Assembly: GCF_034314105.1 (NCBI RefSeq)
Contig: NZ_JAVIWJ010000001.1
Location: 4,014,001 to 4,078,000 of the forward strand
From: Pseudomonas sp. AB6
Lineage (GTDB): Bacteria; Pseudomonadota; Gammaproteobacteria; Pseudomonadales; Pseudomonadaceae
DNA: 64,000 nt
Direction: 5' to 3'
This document shows positions 45,801-53,139 of the stretch, piece by piece. A model generated the notes under the pieces. That model saw only the letters and a program-made list of their open reading frames with translations. It did not search any database and had not been told where the DNA came from. A program made the translations under genes and the position numbers. How positions within the stretch are numbered: the stretch's first letter is position 1; the number at the start of each line of letters is the position of its first letter.

Positions 45801-46367
45801 GTTGCCGACCGTTTCTTCGACAACTACATGCGGCCCTTCGTCAGCGGCACGCCGGGTAACTACCGCTTGCGCAGCATCGACGGCCGTAGCCTGCCCATGT
45901 CGCGGTTGTACCTGGCGCAAATGGGCCACGTGCAGGTCATTCGCCAAAGCTTCTTCGCCCACGACCCGAACGAGCCGCAGGTGCAATTCAAACTTGAGCC
46001 CTACACCCTGGACCCGACCGTGAGCCGCGCCGAATTCCGCTTCGGCAACCAGCAACTGGAATACCGCCACGGCCCCATCGTGCCGATGTCCTTCACCTGG
46101 CCAACCGATGCCGAAGACGGGCGCACGAGCCTGGTGCTGGAAAAAATGGTCGGACGTGCCATCGGCATCGAGAAAAACACCGGGCCGTGGTCGTTGTTCC
46201 GCCTGCTCGACCTGATGCAGACCGAGTACCTGAAAGGCCGCGATGTGATGGTCCTCAAAGCCGACGTCGGTGGCCTGCGCGCCAATTACCTGTTGCTCGC
46301 CCAGCGCTCACCTAACCCGTTCGATGTGGCTGCCCTGCGCAGCTTCCGTCTGCCGGCGCAACTTTGA
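42870..46367 (+). CDS. tssM: T6SS inner-membrane protein TssM (IcmF)
   Basis: An 1165-residue IcmF protein: N-terminal membrane helices (WTLLFVLLAALAVWFLGPLL and a second near 55-70), a Walker A motif GPKSSGKSSL near residue 139, a third helix near 440 and a long periplasmic domain that contacts TssJ. The end LPAQL is typical. The start overlaps tssL and the stop overlaps the phosphatase gene. Confidence 0.97.
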   Translation: MMKIFFKKLATFLGKTWVWTLLFVLLAALAVWFLGPLLAVDDHKFWEDANSRLLSISVLFLAWGLFIVYDSWRSTQRKNVEEKSADGAGGLLKTLQMEEDEKRLRKLFKKAVRTLKTASLYRGKSERWRSELPWYLVIGPKSSGKSSLLKHSGLDFPLNNISNEIGSESAVANFCEWYFGEHGVLIDTAARYLTHNPGTVESHSWITLLGLLRARRRNRPLNGLIITVPMELLEKDAEGLMSLANSVRERLKDIRKQLRVDLPVYLVISKADQVQGFEAFFEHLSREESDQVLGASFAKGQSGNDREVIRHEFEELLRRLNSQVITRMQQEQSLPRRALVFDFPHKLGKIGQGLTSFVAQAFGGNRYERAGQLRGFYLTSAPQTGAQTDTYKKAAGMPAFTGSARFINHLFSRVIFPEAELAGLNKRERRRIHWGQRALYVTSFAALGLFGLLWALGFSANHSRLEQLREFAQNLTKQHLELAPQDDAMAALQVLDTGYAASRVFPALSDVQLHERSGLYQGELSHPVLDDAYQRQLKTQLLPRVARTLEAQVRANMNDRERLLGSLRAYLMLNLTERRDSSWLKDWVATDWSMRYMGKTQVQNGLGEHLSRLLAHGFTYPLNDALVAQARQVLKAESQAAVVYRSLREQAQSLPEYRVSQHIGPQGAVFRGTDYLIPGFYTQRGYQQFFTTQGATLVNDILRDNWVLGESAGISGMDLRRLMVELEQLYFRDYANHWGEAIGQINLQPFGSAGEGASQLAGLIAANSPLLQLLVEVRDNTRFPDLTEGVEQLADTAGEAGGKLGALGKVAAAAAGKAQGALAKSLPDTAKKTMQRRFEPLHQLLDANNGPAPELMPTLQALNDLQLQVATLARSSQPDQAAYEMAKLRMNGQRDALNSLRGATSRLPRPISGWLDVLAEDTWMLVLGDAYQYLNQRYQSELHEFYSKALHQRYPFNAHSTSDVAISDFREFFKAQGVADRFFDNYMRPFVSGTPGNYRLRSIDGRSLPMSRLYLAQMGHVQVIRQSFFAHDPNEPQVQFKLEPYTLDPTVSRAEFRFGNQQLEYRHGPIVPMSFTWPTDAEDGRTSLVLEKMVGRAIGIEKNTGPWSLFRLLDLMQTEYLKGRDVMVLKADVGGLRANYLLLAQRSPNPFDVAALRSFRLPAQL

Positions 46368-47083
46368 TGAGTCAGGTAAACCCTTGGCGCAGCGTGGCCC
46401 GCACCCATGTTGGCAAGGTTCGGACGCGCAACGAAGACGCTTTCCTGGACTGTCCACAGCGCGGTCTGTGGGTGGTCGCCGATGGCATGGGCGGTCATCA
46501 GTGCGGCGACATCGCCAGCCAATTGATCGTCACCCACCTCGCCGAACTGCCCCAAGCGGCCAGCTTCGACGAGGGTGTGATTGCCGTGCGCCAGTGCTTG
46601 CACTGGCTCAACCGGCGCATGAGCCATGAACTGACCGTTAGCCCGGCGCGCAAAGACAAAATCATGGGCAGCACCGTCGTCGCGCTGCTGATCGACGGCA
46701 AACGCGGCGCCTGTGTCTGGGCGGGCGACAGCCGCTGCTATCTGCTGCGCGACAACCACCTACATCAACTGACCCGCGATCACTCGGTGTTTGAGCAATT
46801 GATCAACGAGCAAAAGATGAGTCCCGCCCAAGCCCGCCGGCAACCCAACTCCCAAGCCCTGACCCGCGCCATTGGTGCCAGTGATCAGCTCCAGTTGCAA
46901 ATAGTGGAATTGGAGGTGCGACCGGACGATGTGTTTTTGCTGTGCAGTGACGGCTTTTATGAAGGGCTCGACAACGAGGTGCTGCTTAGAACCTTGGGCC
47001 TTGAGTCGATGCACAGCCTGTTCAATGACATATTAGGTGGCGCCGCCCGGGATAACTTGACTGCCATAGTGATTAGCCAATGA
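46367..47083 (+). CDS. stp1: PP2C-family serine/threonine phosphatase (Stp1)
   Basis: A 238-residue metal-dependent phosphatase with the PP2C motifs TRNEDAFLD, VVADGMGGH, GSTVVALL, WAGDSRCYLLRD and CSDGFYEGL, all metal-binding Asp residues present. It should reverse phosphorylation by the adjacent kinase. It matches PA1670 by position in the H2 cluster. It overlaps tssM by one base and the kinase gene by four. Confidence 0.95.
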   Translation: MSQVNPWRSVARTHVGKVRTRNEDAFLDCPQRGLWVVADGMGGHQCGDIASQLIVTHLAELPQAASFDEGVIAVRQCLHWLNRRMSHELTVSPARKDKIMGSTVVALLIDGKRGACVWAGDSRCYLLRDNHLHQLTRDHSVFEQLINEQKMSPAQARRQPNSQALTRAIGASDQLQLQIVELEVRPDDVFLLCSDGFYEGLDNEVLLRTLGLESMHSLFNDILGGAARDNLTAIVISQ

Positions 47084-47961
47084 CCGACGCCTTGCCGCCT
47101 TTACCCGACGTGCTGGCTGGCCGTTATCGCATCGAGCGTTTGCTGGGTGCGGGTGGCATGGGCTTGGTGTATCGGGCGCGGGATTTGTTGCGTGAGCAGA
47201 TGGGCGCTCCCGACGCGGGCATTGCAGTCAAAATCCTCAGTGACGTGTTCGCACAATCGCCGGATGCGGACTTGCTGCTGTATAGCGAATTTGCGCTGAC
47301 TCAACACCTACGCCACCCCGGTGTGGTGCAAGTGTTTGATTTCAATATCGACACCGCCACCCAGCGCGCATTCATCACTATGGAGTTGATGCGTGGTCTG
47401 CCTCTGGATCGACTGCTCTGCGAACGGCCATTGGGCGTACCTTGGATTGAGTTACGGGGTATCGCCATTGAATTGCTTGATGCGTTGGCACATGCCCATG
47501 GGAGAGGGGTTCTCCACGGCGACCTCAAACCCAGCAACGTCATGTTGACCGAAGACGGTCTGCGTCTGTTCGATTTCGGGCTCGGACAGACGTTGCACGG
47601 TGTGCTACCAGGATTACCCAAACTGCGTCGTAACGATCTCAACGCCTGGACGCCTTCCTACGCGGCGCCCGAATTGCTGGAAGGCGGGCCTCTTTCAACC
47701 AACACCGACATTTACGCCGTCGCCTGTGTGCTGTTCGAGCTTGCAAGCGGCAAACATCCTTTTCAGCGATTGACCGCGGTTGAAGCCCGGGAAAAGAAAC
47801 TAAATCGTCGACTGCAATGCCCCACGCACTTGCCGAAAGGCTGTTGGCCGGCGTTGAAAACTGCCTTGGCATTTAAGCCAAAAAAACGCTCGATTAAGAC
47901 TAGTGAATTGCGGGATATCTTCCTTCAAGCAGCACCAGCAAGGTCTTGGCGCTGGTTCTGA
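47080..47961 (+). CDS. stk1: Serine/threonine protein kinase (Stk1)
   Basis: A 293-residue Hanks-type kinase with the glycine loop LLGAGGMGLVY (about 21), Lys51 in AVKIL, the catalytic loop HGDLKPSNV (about 146-154) and DFG at 165-167. The usual HRD motif reads HGD, so it is a non-RD kinase. No membrane helix or sensor domain follows, so it is a short cytoplasmic kinase. It probably acts with Stp1 and Fha2 on T6SS activity. Last gene of the H2-like series. Confidence 0.94.
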   Translation: MTDALPPLPDVLAGRYRIERLLGAGGMGLVYRARDLLREQMGAPDAGIAVKILSDVFAQSPDADLLLYSEFALTQHLRHPGVVQVFDFNIDTATQRAFITMELMRGLPLDRLLCERPLGVPWIELRGIAIELLDALAHAHGRGVLHGDLKPSNVMLTEDGLRLFDFGLGQTLHGVLPGLPKLRRNDLNAWTPSYAAPELLEGGPLSTNTDIYAVACVLFELASGKHPFQRLTAVEAREKKLNRRLQCPTHLPKGCWPALKTALAFKPKKRSIKTSELRDIFLQAAPARSWRWF

Positions 47962-48073
47962 TGGGTGCTAATGGATTTCAGGAAATTTCCTACATTGCGC
48001 ATTGACTTGGATGGCATTTTTCTGGGGCGACATCGTTCACAGTCAGTCCTTACGTTGAAACAAGGAGTGACGA

Positions 48074-50149
48074 ATGTCCCATCCGGCCAGTACCACAAAA
48101 ATCACCCTGAGCATCAAGGGGGAACAAGAAAGTAACCTGTTGGTGCTCTCGTTCCAGGGTGAAGAAGCGATTAGTCGTCTTTATGAAATCACCATCGAAA
48201 TCGTCACTGAGCGGCAACCGAGAGAATTTGAAAACCTACTGCATAAAGAAGCTTTTCTGTCTTTTGGCGAAGACGGTGAAGGTCTGCATGGCCATATTTA
48301 CTCGATCAAAAAAGGCCGTACCGGTACTCGACTAACGTCCTACACGCTGGTGCTGACCCCCTATCTGTTCTACCTGCAACATTCCAGTCACCGGCGTATT
48401 TTCCAGAACCAGACCACCACTCAAATCATCACCCAAGTGCTCAAAGAGAACGGGATGTTCAGCGGTTTGCATGTTGAGTTCAAGACCGGCGCCTTACCTA
48501 TGGCTGAGCGTGAGTCCTGTGTTCAATATGACGAAACGGATTTGCACTTTATTCAAAGGTTGTGTGAAGAGGACGGCCGTTGGTTCTACTTCGAGCACGC
48601 GCCAGATGGCCATCGCCTGATATTCGGCGATGACGAAGCTCTCTTTCACAATAAGCCGACATTGGTGCTCCCCCACGTACCTATTAACGGAATGGTGCCT
48701 GAGGGACCGGCCATCAATGACTTCGGGTTGCGTGTAATCGCTCGGACCAGCGAAATTATCAGCCGCGACTATGACTTTCAGAAGTCCCACGTTCAACTGG
48801 AAGCCATCAAAGATTCCAGCCTCGTCCCACATATGCAGGACTACGTTTACCCCGGCAATTTCACCGATGAGTCGGGTGGGCGCGAGCGCATAAAGCGACT
48901 GCTGGAACGCCATAGAACCGACTACCAATTAGCCGAAGGTGCGACCGACCAGCCGCTTTTGCGCAGTGGTTCTGTACTGCAAGTCGAGGGCCATTCTGAC
49001 CCTGACTGGAACGCACTCTGGGTATTGATCTCCGTGAAACACGAGGCCTACCAGCCGCAAGTGTTGGAAGAATTCAATGCTGGCATGCTTGCTGAAAGCA
49101 ACGGGATTGCACAGGGGTACCGCAATACGTTCACCGCCATTCCAGAGAAAACCCAGTTTCGGCCTCCTTTGAGGCACGGTATTTCGAAGATTCACGGCAG
49201 CCATACGGCAAAGGTTACCGGGCCTGCTGGCGAGGAAATTTACTGCGATAAATATGGACGAGTGCGCGTCAAATTCCACTGGGACCGAGCTGAACAGAAC
49301 GACGAAACCACCAGTTGCTGGGTGCGTGTGTCTAGCAGTTGGGCGGGCCAGGGTTATGGAGCAGTCACCATCCCTCGGGTAGGCATGGAAGCGATCATTA
49401 CGTTTCTAGAAGGCGATCCGGCCAAGCCAATGATCACCGGATGCGTCACCAATAATCAGAATCCAACGCCTTACCCTCTGCCTGAGCACAAAACCAAGAG
49501 CGTTTTCCGATCCAGAAGCACGCTCGCGAGCACTGGCTACAACGAACTGCACCTTGAAGATAAAAGCGGCAAAGAACTGATCTACCTCCGCGCGCAGCGG
49601 GACATGGAACAGAACATCCAAAATGACAGCCGCATTGAGGTCGGCAACGAACGCCTGGAAACCATCACGGGCAAAAGCACCTCGGTGCTCAAAGCCGCCG
49701 AAGACCGCACCACAACTGGCGAGCGATCCGTCCAACTGTTAGCGGGCGATAACCTGAACGTCGCGACCAGCAGTCATACCAAGGTCGGCCAAGTGCTGGT
49801 GGTTGAAGCGGGCACAGAAATTCACCTCAAATCCAGCGGCAACGTCGTTATCGATGCGGGCATCAGCCTGTCGATAAAAGCAGGGGGCGTCCACTTCGTT
49901 GTCAGCGCCGCAGGTATCTACTCCAGCGTACCCATTCTGCTGGGCGGCGCGCCCGTTCCGGGCACTCCGGCGAGTCCACTGACTCCTGACGCCGTTGCCG
50001 CATTGATCGCGCCTCCCGATTTGCCACCTGTTATGTCCTACGCCCAACAGGCAATCTTGATTCGCAGCAACGTCTTTGGCGACGATGTTTGTCCTCTATG
50101 CGAGGCCTGTCGAGAAGGCCTTTGCATGCTTGAAGGAGCTACCGCATGA
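48074..50149 (+). CDS. vgrG: T6SS spike protein VgrG with Cys-rich tail
   Basis: A 691-residue TssI trimeric spike. The N-terminal gp27-like part, the gp5 OB region (YGRVRVKFHWDRAEQNDETTSCWVRVSSSWAG) and C-terminal DUF2345/beta-helix repeats are present. After the usual end, a tail of about 30 residues carries four Cys (VCPLCEACREGLCM). The tail may bind metal or hold the cargo. Ribosome site AAGGAG lies before the ATG. Its stop overlaps the DUF4123 gene. Confidence 0.97.
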   Translation: MSHPASTTKITLSIKGEQESNLLVLSFQGEEAISRLYEITIEIVTERQPREFENLLHKEAFLSFGEDGEGLHGHIYSIKKGRTGTRLTSYTLVLTPYLFYLQHSSHRRIFQNQTTTQIITQVLKENGMFSGLHVEFKTGALPMAERESCVQYDETDLHFIQRLCEEDGRWFYFEHAPDGHRLIFGDDEALFHNKPTLVLPHVPINGMVPEGPAINDFGLRVIARTSEIISRDYDFQKSHVQLEAIKDSSLVPHMQDYVYPGNFTDESGGRERIKRLLERHRTDYQLAEGATDQPLLRSGSVLQVEGHSDPDWNALWVLISVKHEAYQPQVLEEFNAGMLAESNGIAQGYRNTFTAIPEKTQFRPPLRHGISKIHGSHTAKVTGPAGEEIYCDKYGRVRVKFHWDRAEQNDETTSCWVRVSSSWAGQGYGAVTIPRVGMEAIITFLEGDPAKPMITGCVTNNQNPTPYPLPEHKTKSVFRSRSTLASTGYNELHLEDKSGKELIYLRAQRDMEQNIQNDSRIEVGNERLETITGKSTSVLKAAEDRTTTGERSVQLLAGDNLNVATSSHTKVGQVLVVEAGTEIHLKSSGNVVIDAGISLSIKAGGVHFVVSAAGIYSSVPILLGGAPVPGTPASPLTPDAVAALIAPPDLPPVMSYAQQAILIRSNVFGDDVCPLCEACREGLCMLEGATA

Positions 50150-50982
50150 CTATTCAGCCCAACTCATGGATGGCCGAACAATCCCGCCTCGCCCGCTCGA
50201 CCTACCTGATCCTTAACTCAGACGGTGAACAGGAAACCCGCCAAGCGTTTTTGGCGGTGGAACAGACGCCGGAGTACATCAGCGTCTACGCCCAAACCCC
50301 CATCAGCGATATGGTGACCGGTCCGCTGATTCTCAAAATCAGCAGCCCCATGCGGCCATTGCTTACCTCACTGTTCGAAACCCCCGAGCGCAACTGGGGT
50401 TGGCTGGTCAGCTGCAAAGGCGACCAGTTGGCGGCGATGGCCAATCATTGGCGCGCACGCATCATCATCGGCCAGCGCCCCGAGCAATCGCTGTACAGAT
50501 TTCACGACAACCGAGTGCTGGCGCGGGCGTTGAATCATCTAAACCCCGAAGCGCTGCCTGAATACCTCGGGTCCATAGCCAGTGTTCTTTATTGGAATGG
50601 GCAGGAGTGGGCGGTGGGGGAGAATCCCAGTCCCGGTGTTTATCCCGTGCCGGTAAATCCAGCTTGGTTGTCTGTTCCAGTACCGGCGGCACAATCGCGG
50701 GCGATTTTGCATGCGAACGTAGCTCAATATTTGCTCTCAGAGCATGCTGAAGCCATTAGCGAACTCGATGAAAATATCAATGTGGGCCAATGGATAACTG
50801 AGCAATTAGATCTGGCAGATGACTGGAATTGGACCACTTCAAATCAGTTGGCCTTCCTGATTAGCCAGCGGCTCAAAGAGGAAAAAGGGGCCGTGATTCA
50901 AAGTTGGTTGCCTAAGAATGATGAAGCGCCAGAAGTTCATTTTGAACGGCTATACAATGAAGCCAAGTATTGGGCGAGCTGA
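50146..50982 (+). CDS. DUF4123 T6SS adaptor (Tap/TEC)
   Basis: A 278-residue cytoplasmic chaperone-like protein that loads an effector onto VgrG. YLILNSDGEQETRQAFLAVE, then ERNWGWLVSC and YRFHDNRVLARAL are typical of DUF4123. The gene overlaps vgrG by 4 bases, so it is co-translated. Its likely cargo is the class 3 lipase encoded at 53140. Confidence 0.93.
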   Translation: MTIQPNSWMAEQSRLARSTYLILNSDGEQETRQAFLAVEQTPEYISVYAQTPISDMVTGPLILKISSPMRPLLTSLFETPERNWGWLVSCKGDQLAAMANHWRARIIIGQRPEQSLYRFHDNRVLARALNHLNPEALPEYLGSIASVLYWNGQEWAVGENPSPGVYPVPVNPAWLSVPVPAAQSRAILHANVAQYLLSEHAEAISELDENINVGQWITEQLDLADDWNWTTSNQLAFLISQRLKEEKGAVIQSWLPKNDEAPEVHFERLYNEAKYWAS

Positions 50983-50998
50983 TCCTAATGATTATCTA

Positions 50999-51346
50999 AT
51001 GGTAAAGACTATCGACGTGACGACCAATCGTTCACGAATGAAAAATTATTTTGTTCAAGTAATAAACGGCACAAATTTGAAAAAAATTAATTGGGTAGTA
51101 ATGAGTGCGGCATTTCTAATGTGTACGGGATGTGCTTGGTTTGGAAACCGAATTGTCCCGCACTCCTGTATGTACGGCGGAACGCAAATTGATCTGATGG
51201 CGATACTATATCCACCTGCAATAATTAGTACATATGGTTTAAGTATTCCGTTTGGATTAATAGACTTGCCCGCCACATTTGTGATGGACACGTTAACCAT
51301 TGGAGATGTCTCAGGCGTTGCTTGCCCTCCGTGGTCAAAGTTTTAA
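50999..51346 (+). CDS. YceK/YidQ-like lipoprotein
   Basis: Up to 115 residues; an N-terminal helix ends in the lipobox-like sequence AFLMCTGC and the mature part (MYGGTQIDLM, PFGLIDLPATFVMDTLTI) resembles YceK/YidQ lipoproteins. The start is uncertain: no good ribosome site is seen, and the ATG at 51038 is also possible. It lies inside the effector module, and a relative occurs at 55529. A role in self-protection is possible but not shown. Confidence 0.65.
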   Translation: MVKTIDVTTNRSRMKNYFVQVINGTNLKKINWVVMSAAFLMCTGCAWFGNRIVPHSCMYGGTQIDLMAILYPPAIISTYGLSIPFGLIDLPATFVMDTLTIGDVSGVACPPWSKF

Positions 51347-51417
51347 ATTATAGTTGAGGCAAAGGAATAGCTATTGAGAACCTGGCGAGAACTGACTTAG
51401 AAAAAGAGGGATAGAAA

Positions 51418-52206
51418 ATGTTTACCGAAAGGGACCGTTACAAAGGTTTGAGATACCTCACGCTTGGTATTTTTGTAATGCTTGCAGCTAGTTGCAAAAC
51501 CTCTGCACCCGAAAGTTTCAAATTGAAAACAGCCATGCCAGCCAACTTCAGGCTTAACGCATTGGCCAGTTATGCTCCGGCGACCGGCGAAACCTGTACG
51601 GCCAAGCGCCGTACACCTACTCGGTTTCCGTTCAAGAGCGAATTGCAGGAAGCGGCCCACACTGTAGAGTTTGATATCCCTTTAGCCAAGATCGCGGATA
51701 GCTGCCCGTTGGTGCTGAAAAATATCAAGTTAGATATACGGGGCCAATATGGGCCGGATCGGGAAGATGGCGATAGTGATTTCGCTTGGCTGTCGTTCCT
51801 TGATTCGCCTGCTGATAATACTACCGATGACCCTGGTTTGATCGACAAACTATTTAACGGACAATGCCAATGGTTGTTTCGCACTATGGGGCCTAATCGT
51901 TATCTTGCGAAAATATTGAGATGCCGTGCTGAAGCTGAAAACGGCCAAGTTCTACTCCGCGCCGCCGGCGGAACTTTTCAGCGTGACCGGCTAGCCAGAA
52001 AAATAATTGATATAAGCTTTAATATTGCACGCGAAGAAGAGCCTTATTTTGAAAAATCCTGGTTAAAAACTCCACTCGGTTGGAAGGCATGCACCGGTCG
52101 GTGGGGATCCAAAAACGAAGAGTATTGCACTACCCCGCCTCATTTTATGGAATTTAAAATGCCTGATGGTAAGGCTTGCTTCATTTATCCAAGCTGCGCT
52201 GAATAG
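51418..52206 (+). CDS. Candidate lipase immunity lipoprotein, copy 1
   Basis: A 262-residue protein of no family I know, with an N-terminal signal and a lipobox-like VMLAASC. It is paralogous to the next gene: MPANFxLxALASYAPA, RFPFKSELQEAAHTVEFDIP and NGQCQWLFRTMGPNRYLAKIL occur in both. Its position between a T6SS adaptor and a lipase effector, and its export signal, fit an immunity protein acting in the periplasm against the lipase. This is inference. Confidence 0.7.
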   Translation: MFTERDRYKGLRYLTLGIFVMLAASCKTSAPESFKLKTAMPANFRLNALASYAPATGETCTAKRRTPTRFPFKSELQEAAHTVEFDIPLAKIADSCPLVLKNIKLDIRGQYGPDREDGDSDFAWLSFLDSPADNTTDDPGLIDKLFNGQCQWLFRTMGPNRYLAKILRCRAEAENGQVLLRAAGGTFQRDRLARKIIDISFNIAREEEPYFEKSWLKTPLGWKACTGRWGSKNEEYCTTPPHFMEFKMPDGKACFIYPSCAE

Positions 52207-53101
52207 AAGAATATATATGCGTCTAAATGATAACGGAGAAGCGTTTAGTGAAAAAAATATTTCCTTCCCATGGATCGCACTGCAGTTAAATTTTCCAATG
52301 ATGGTTAATACTTGGTGCCATAATTGGTATAGCCACATTAATATCAATTGTGCGCTCTTTATAATATCGGTCGGAGCCATGATTGGTTGTTCAGCTAAGC
52401 CTGTCGATACCTTCAAGTTACAGACCGCTATGCCTGCTAACTTTGAACTTCAGGCATTGGCCAGTTACGCACCAGCGAGCGGCGAGACCTGTACGGTCAA
52501 GCGCGGTACACCTACTCGGTTTCCGTTCAAGAGCGAATTGCAGGAAGCGGCCCACACTGTAGAGTTTGATATCCCTTTAGCCAAGATCGCGGATAGCTGC
52601 TCGTTGGTACTGAAAAGTATAAAGTTGGATATAAAAGGACGCTATGGCCCACGTTGGACAAATATTGGTATTGACAGCGCTTGGCTAACTATTCTCGACC
52701 GCGAAACTGGCACTCCGCCCTTATTGGGTAAAAGCGGCCAGCTGTTTAATGGGCAATGTCAATGGTTGTTTCGCACTATGGGGCCTAATCGTTATCTTGC
52801 AAAAATATTGAAATGCCGTGCTGAAGATAAAAAGGGTGAAGTACTTCCGCGTCTTGCTGGTGGGATATTGAAGCGTGGCCAGTTAGCTGGCGAAACCGTA
52901 AATATCGCCTTTAGGATTGTGGAGGAGGAGTTGCCTTACATGGGTGATACTTGGGTTAAATTCGCTAATGGGTGGAAGCGATGTATGGGAAAAGGGCTTG
53001 ATGATGCTTATGCGTTTTGTCGCGGAAACAATACAGATTTTAAATCCTTCAGGATGCCGGATGGCCGCGATTGTTCCATATATCCAAGTTGCACTGAATA
53101 G
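52166..53101 (+). CDS. Candidate lipase immunity lipoprotein, copy 2
   Basis: Paralogue of the gene before it. The open frame starts at 52166, inside copy 1; the true start is probably later (ATG 52216 or 52300), giving a signal peptide that ends IISVGAMIGCSAK, a lipobox. Some 95 bases (52506-52600) and another 41 bases (52760-52800) are identical to copy 1, whereas the stretches between differ clearly. Likely a duplicated immunity gene kept partly similar by gene conversion. Confidence 0.7.
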   Translation: MVRLASFIQAALNRRIYMRLNDNGEAFSEKNISFPWIALQLNFPMMVNTWCHNWYSHININCALFIISVGAMIGCSAKPVDTFKLQTAMPANFELQALASYAPASGETCTVKRGTPTRFPFKSELQEAAHTVEFDIPLAKIADSCSLVLKSIKLDIKGRYGPRWTNIGIDSAWLTILDRETGTPPLLGKSGQLFNGQCQWLFRTMGPNRYLAKILKCRAEDKKGEVLPRLAGGILKRGQLAGETVNIAFRIVEEELPYMGDTWVKFANGWKRCMGKGLDDAYAFCRGNNTDFKSFRMPDGRDCSIYPSCTE

Positions 53102-53139
53102 CGGGCGCGGATATGGATTTTAATAATGAGGTGAAAAAA

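Noticed and set aside
47962..48073. Sigma-54 promoter upstream of vgrG
   Set aside because: GG and GC pairs are present but not at the required 10-base separation; no convincing -24/-12 element.
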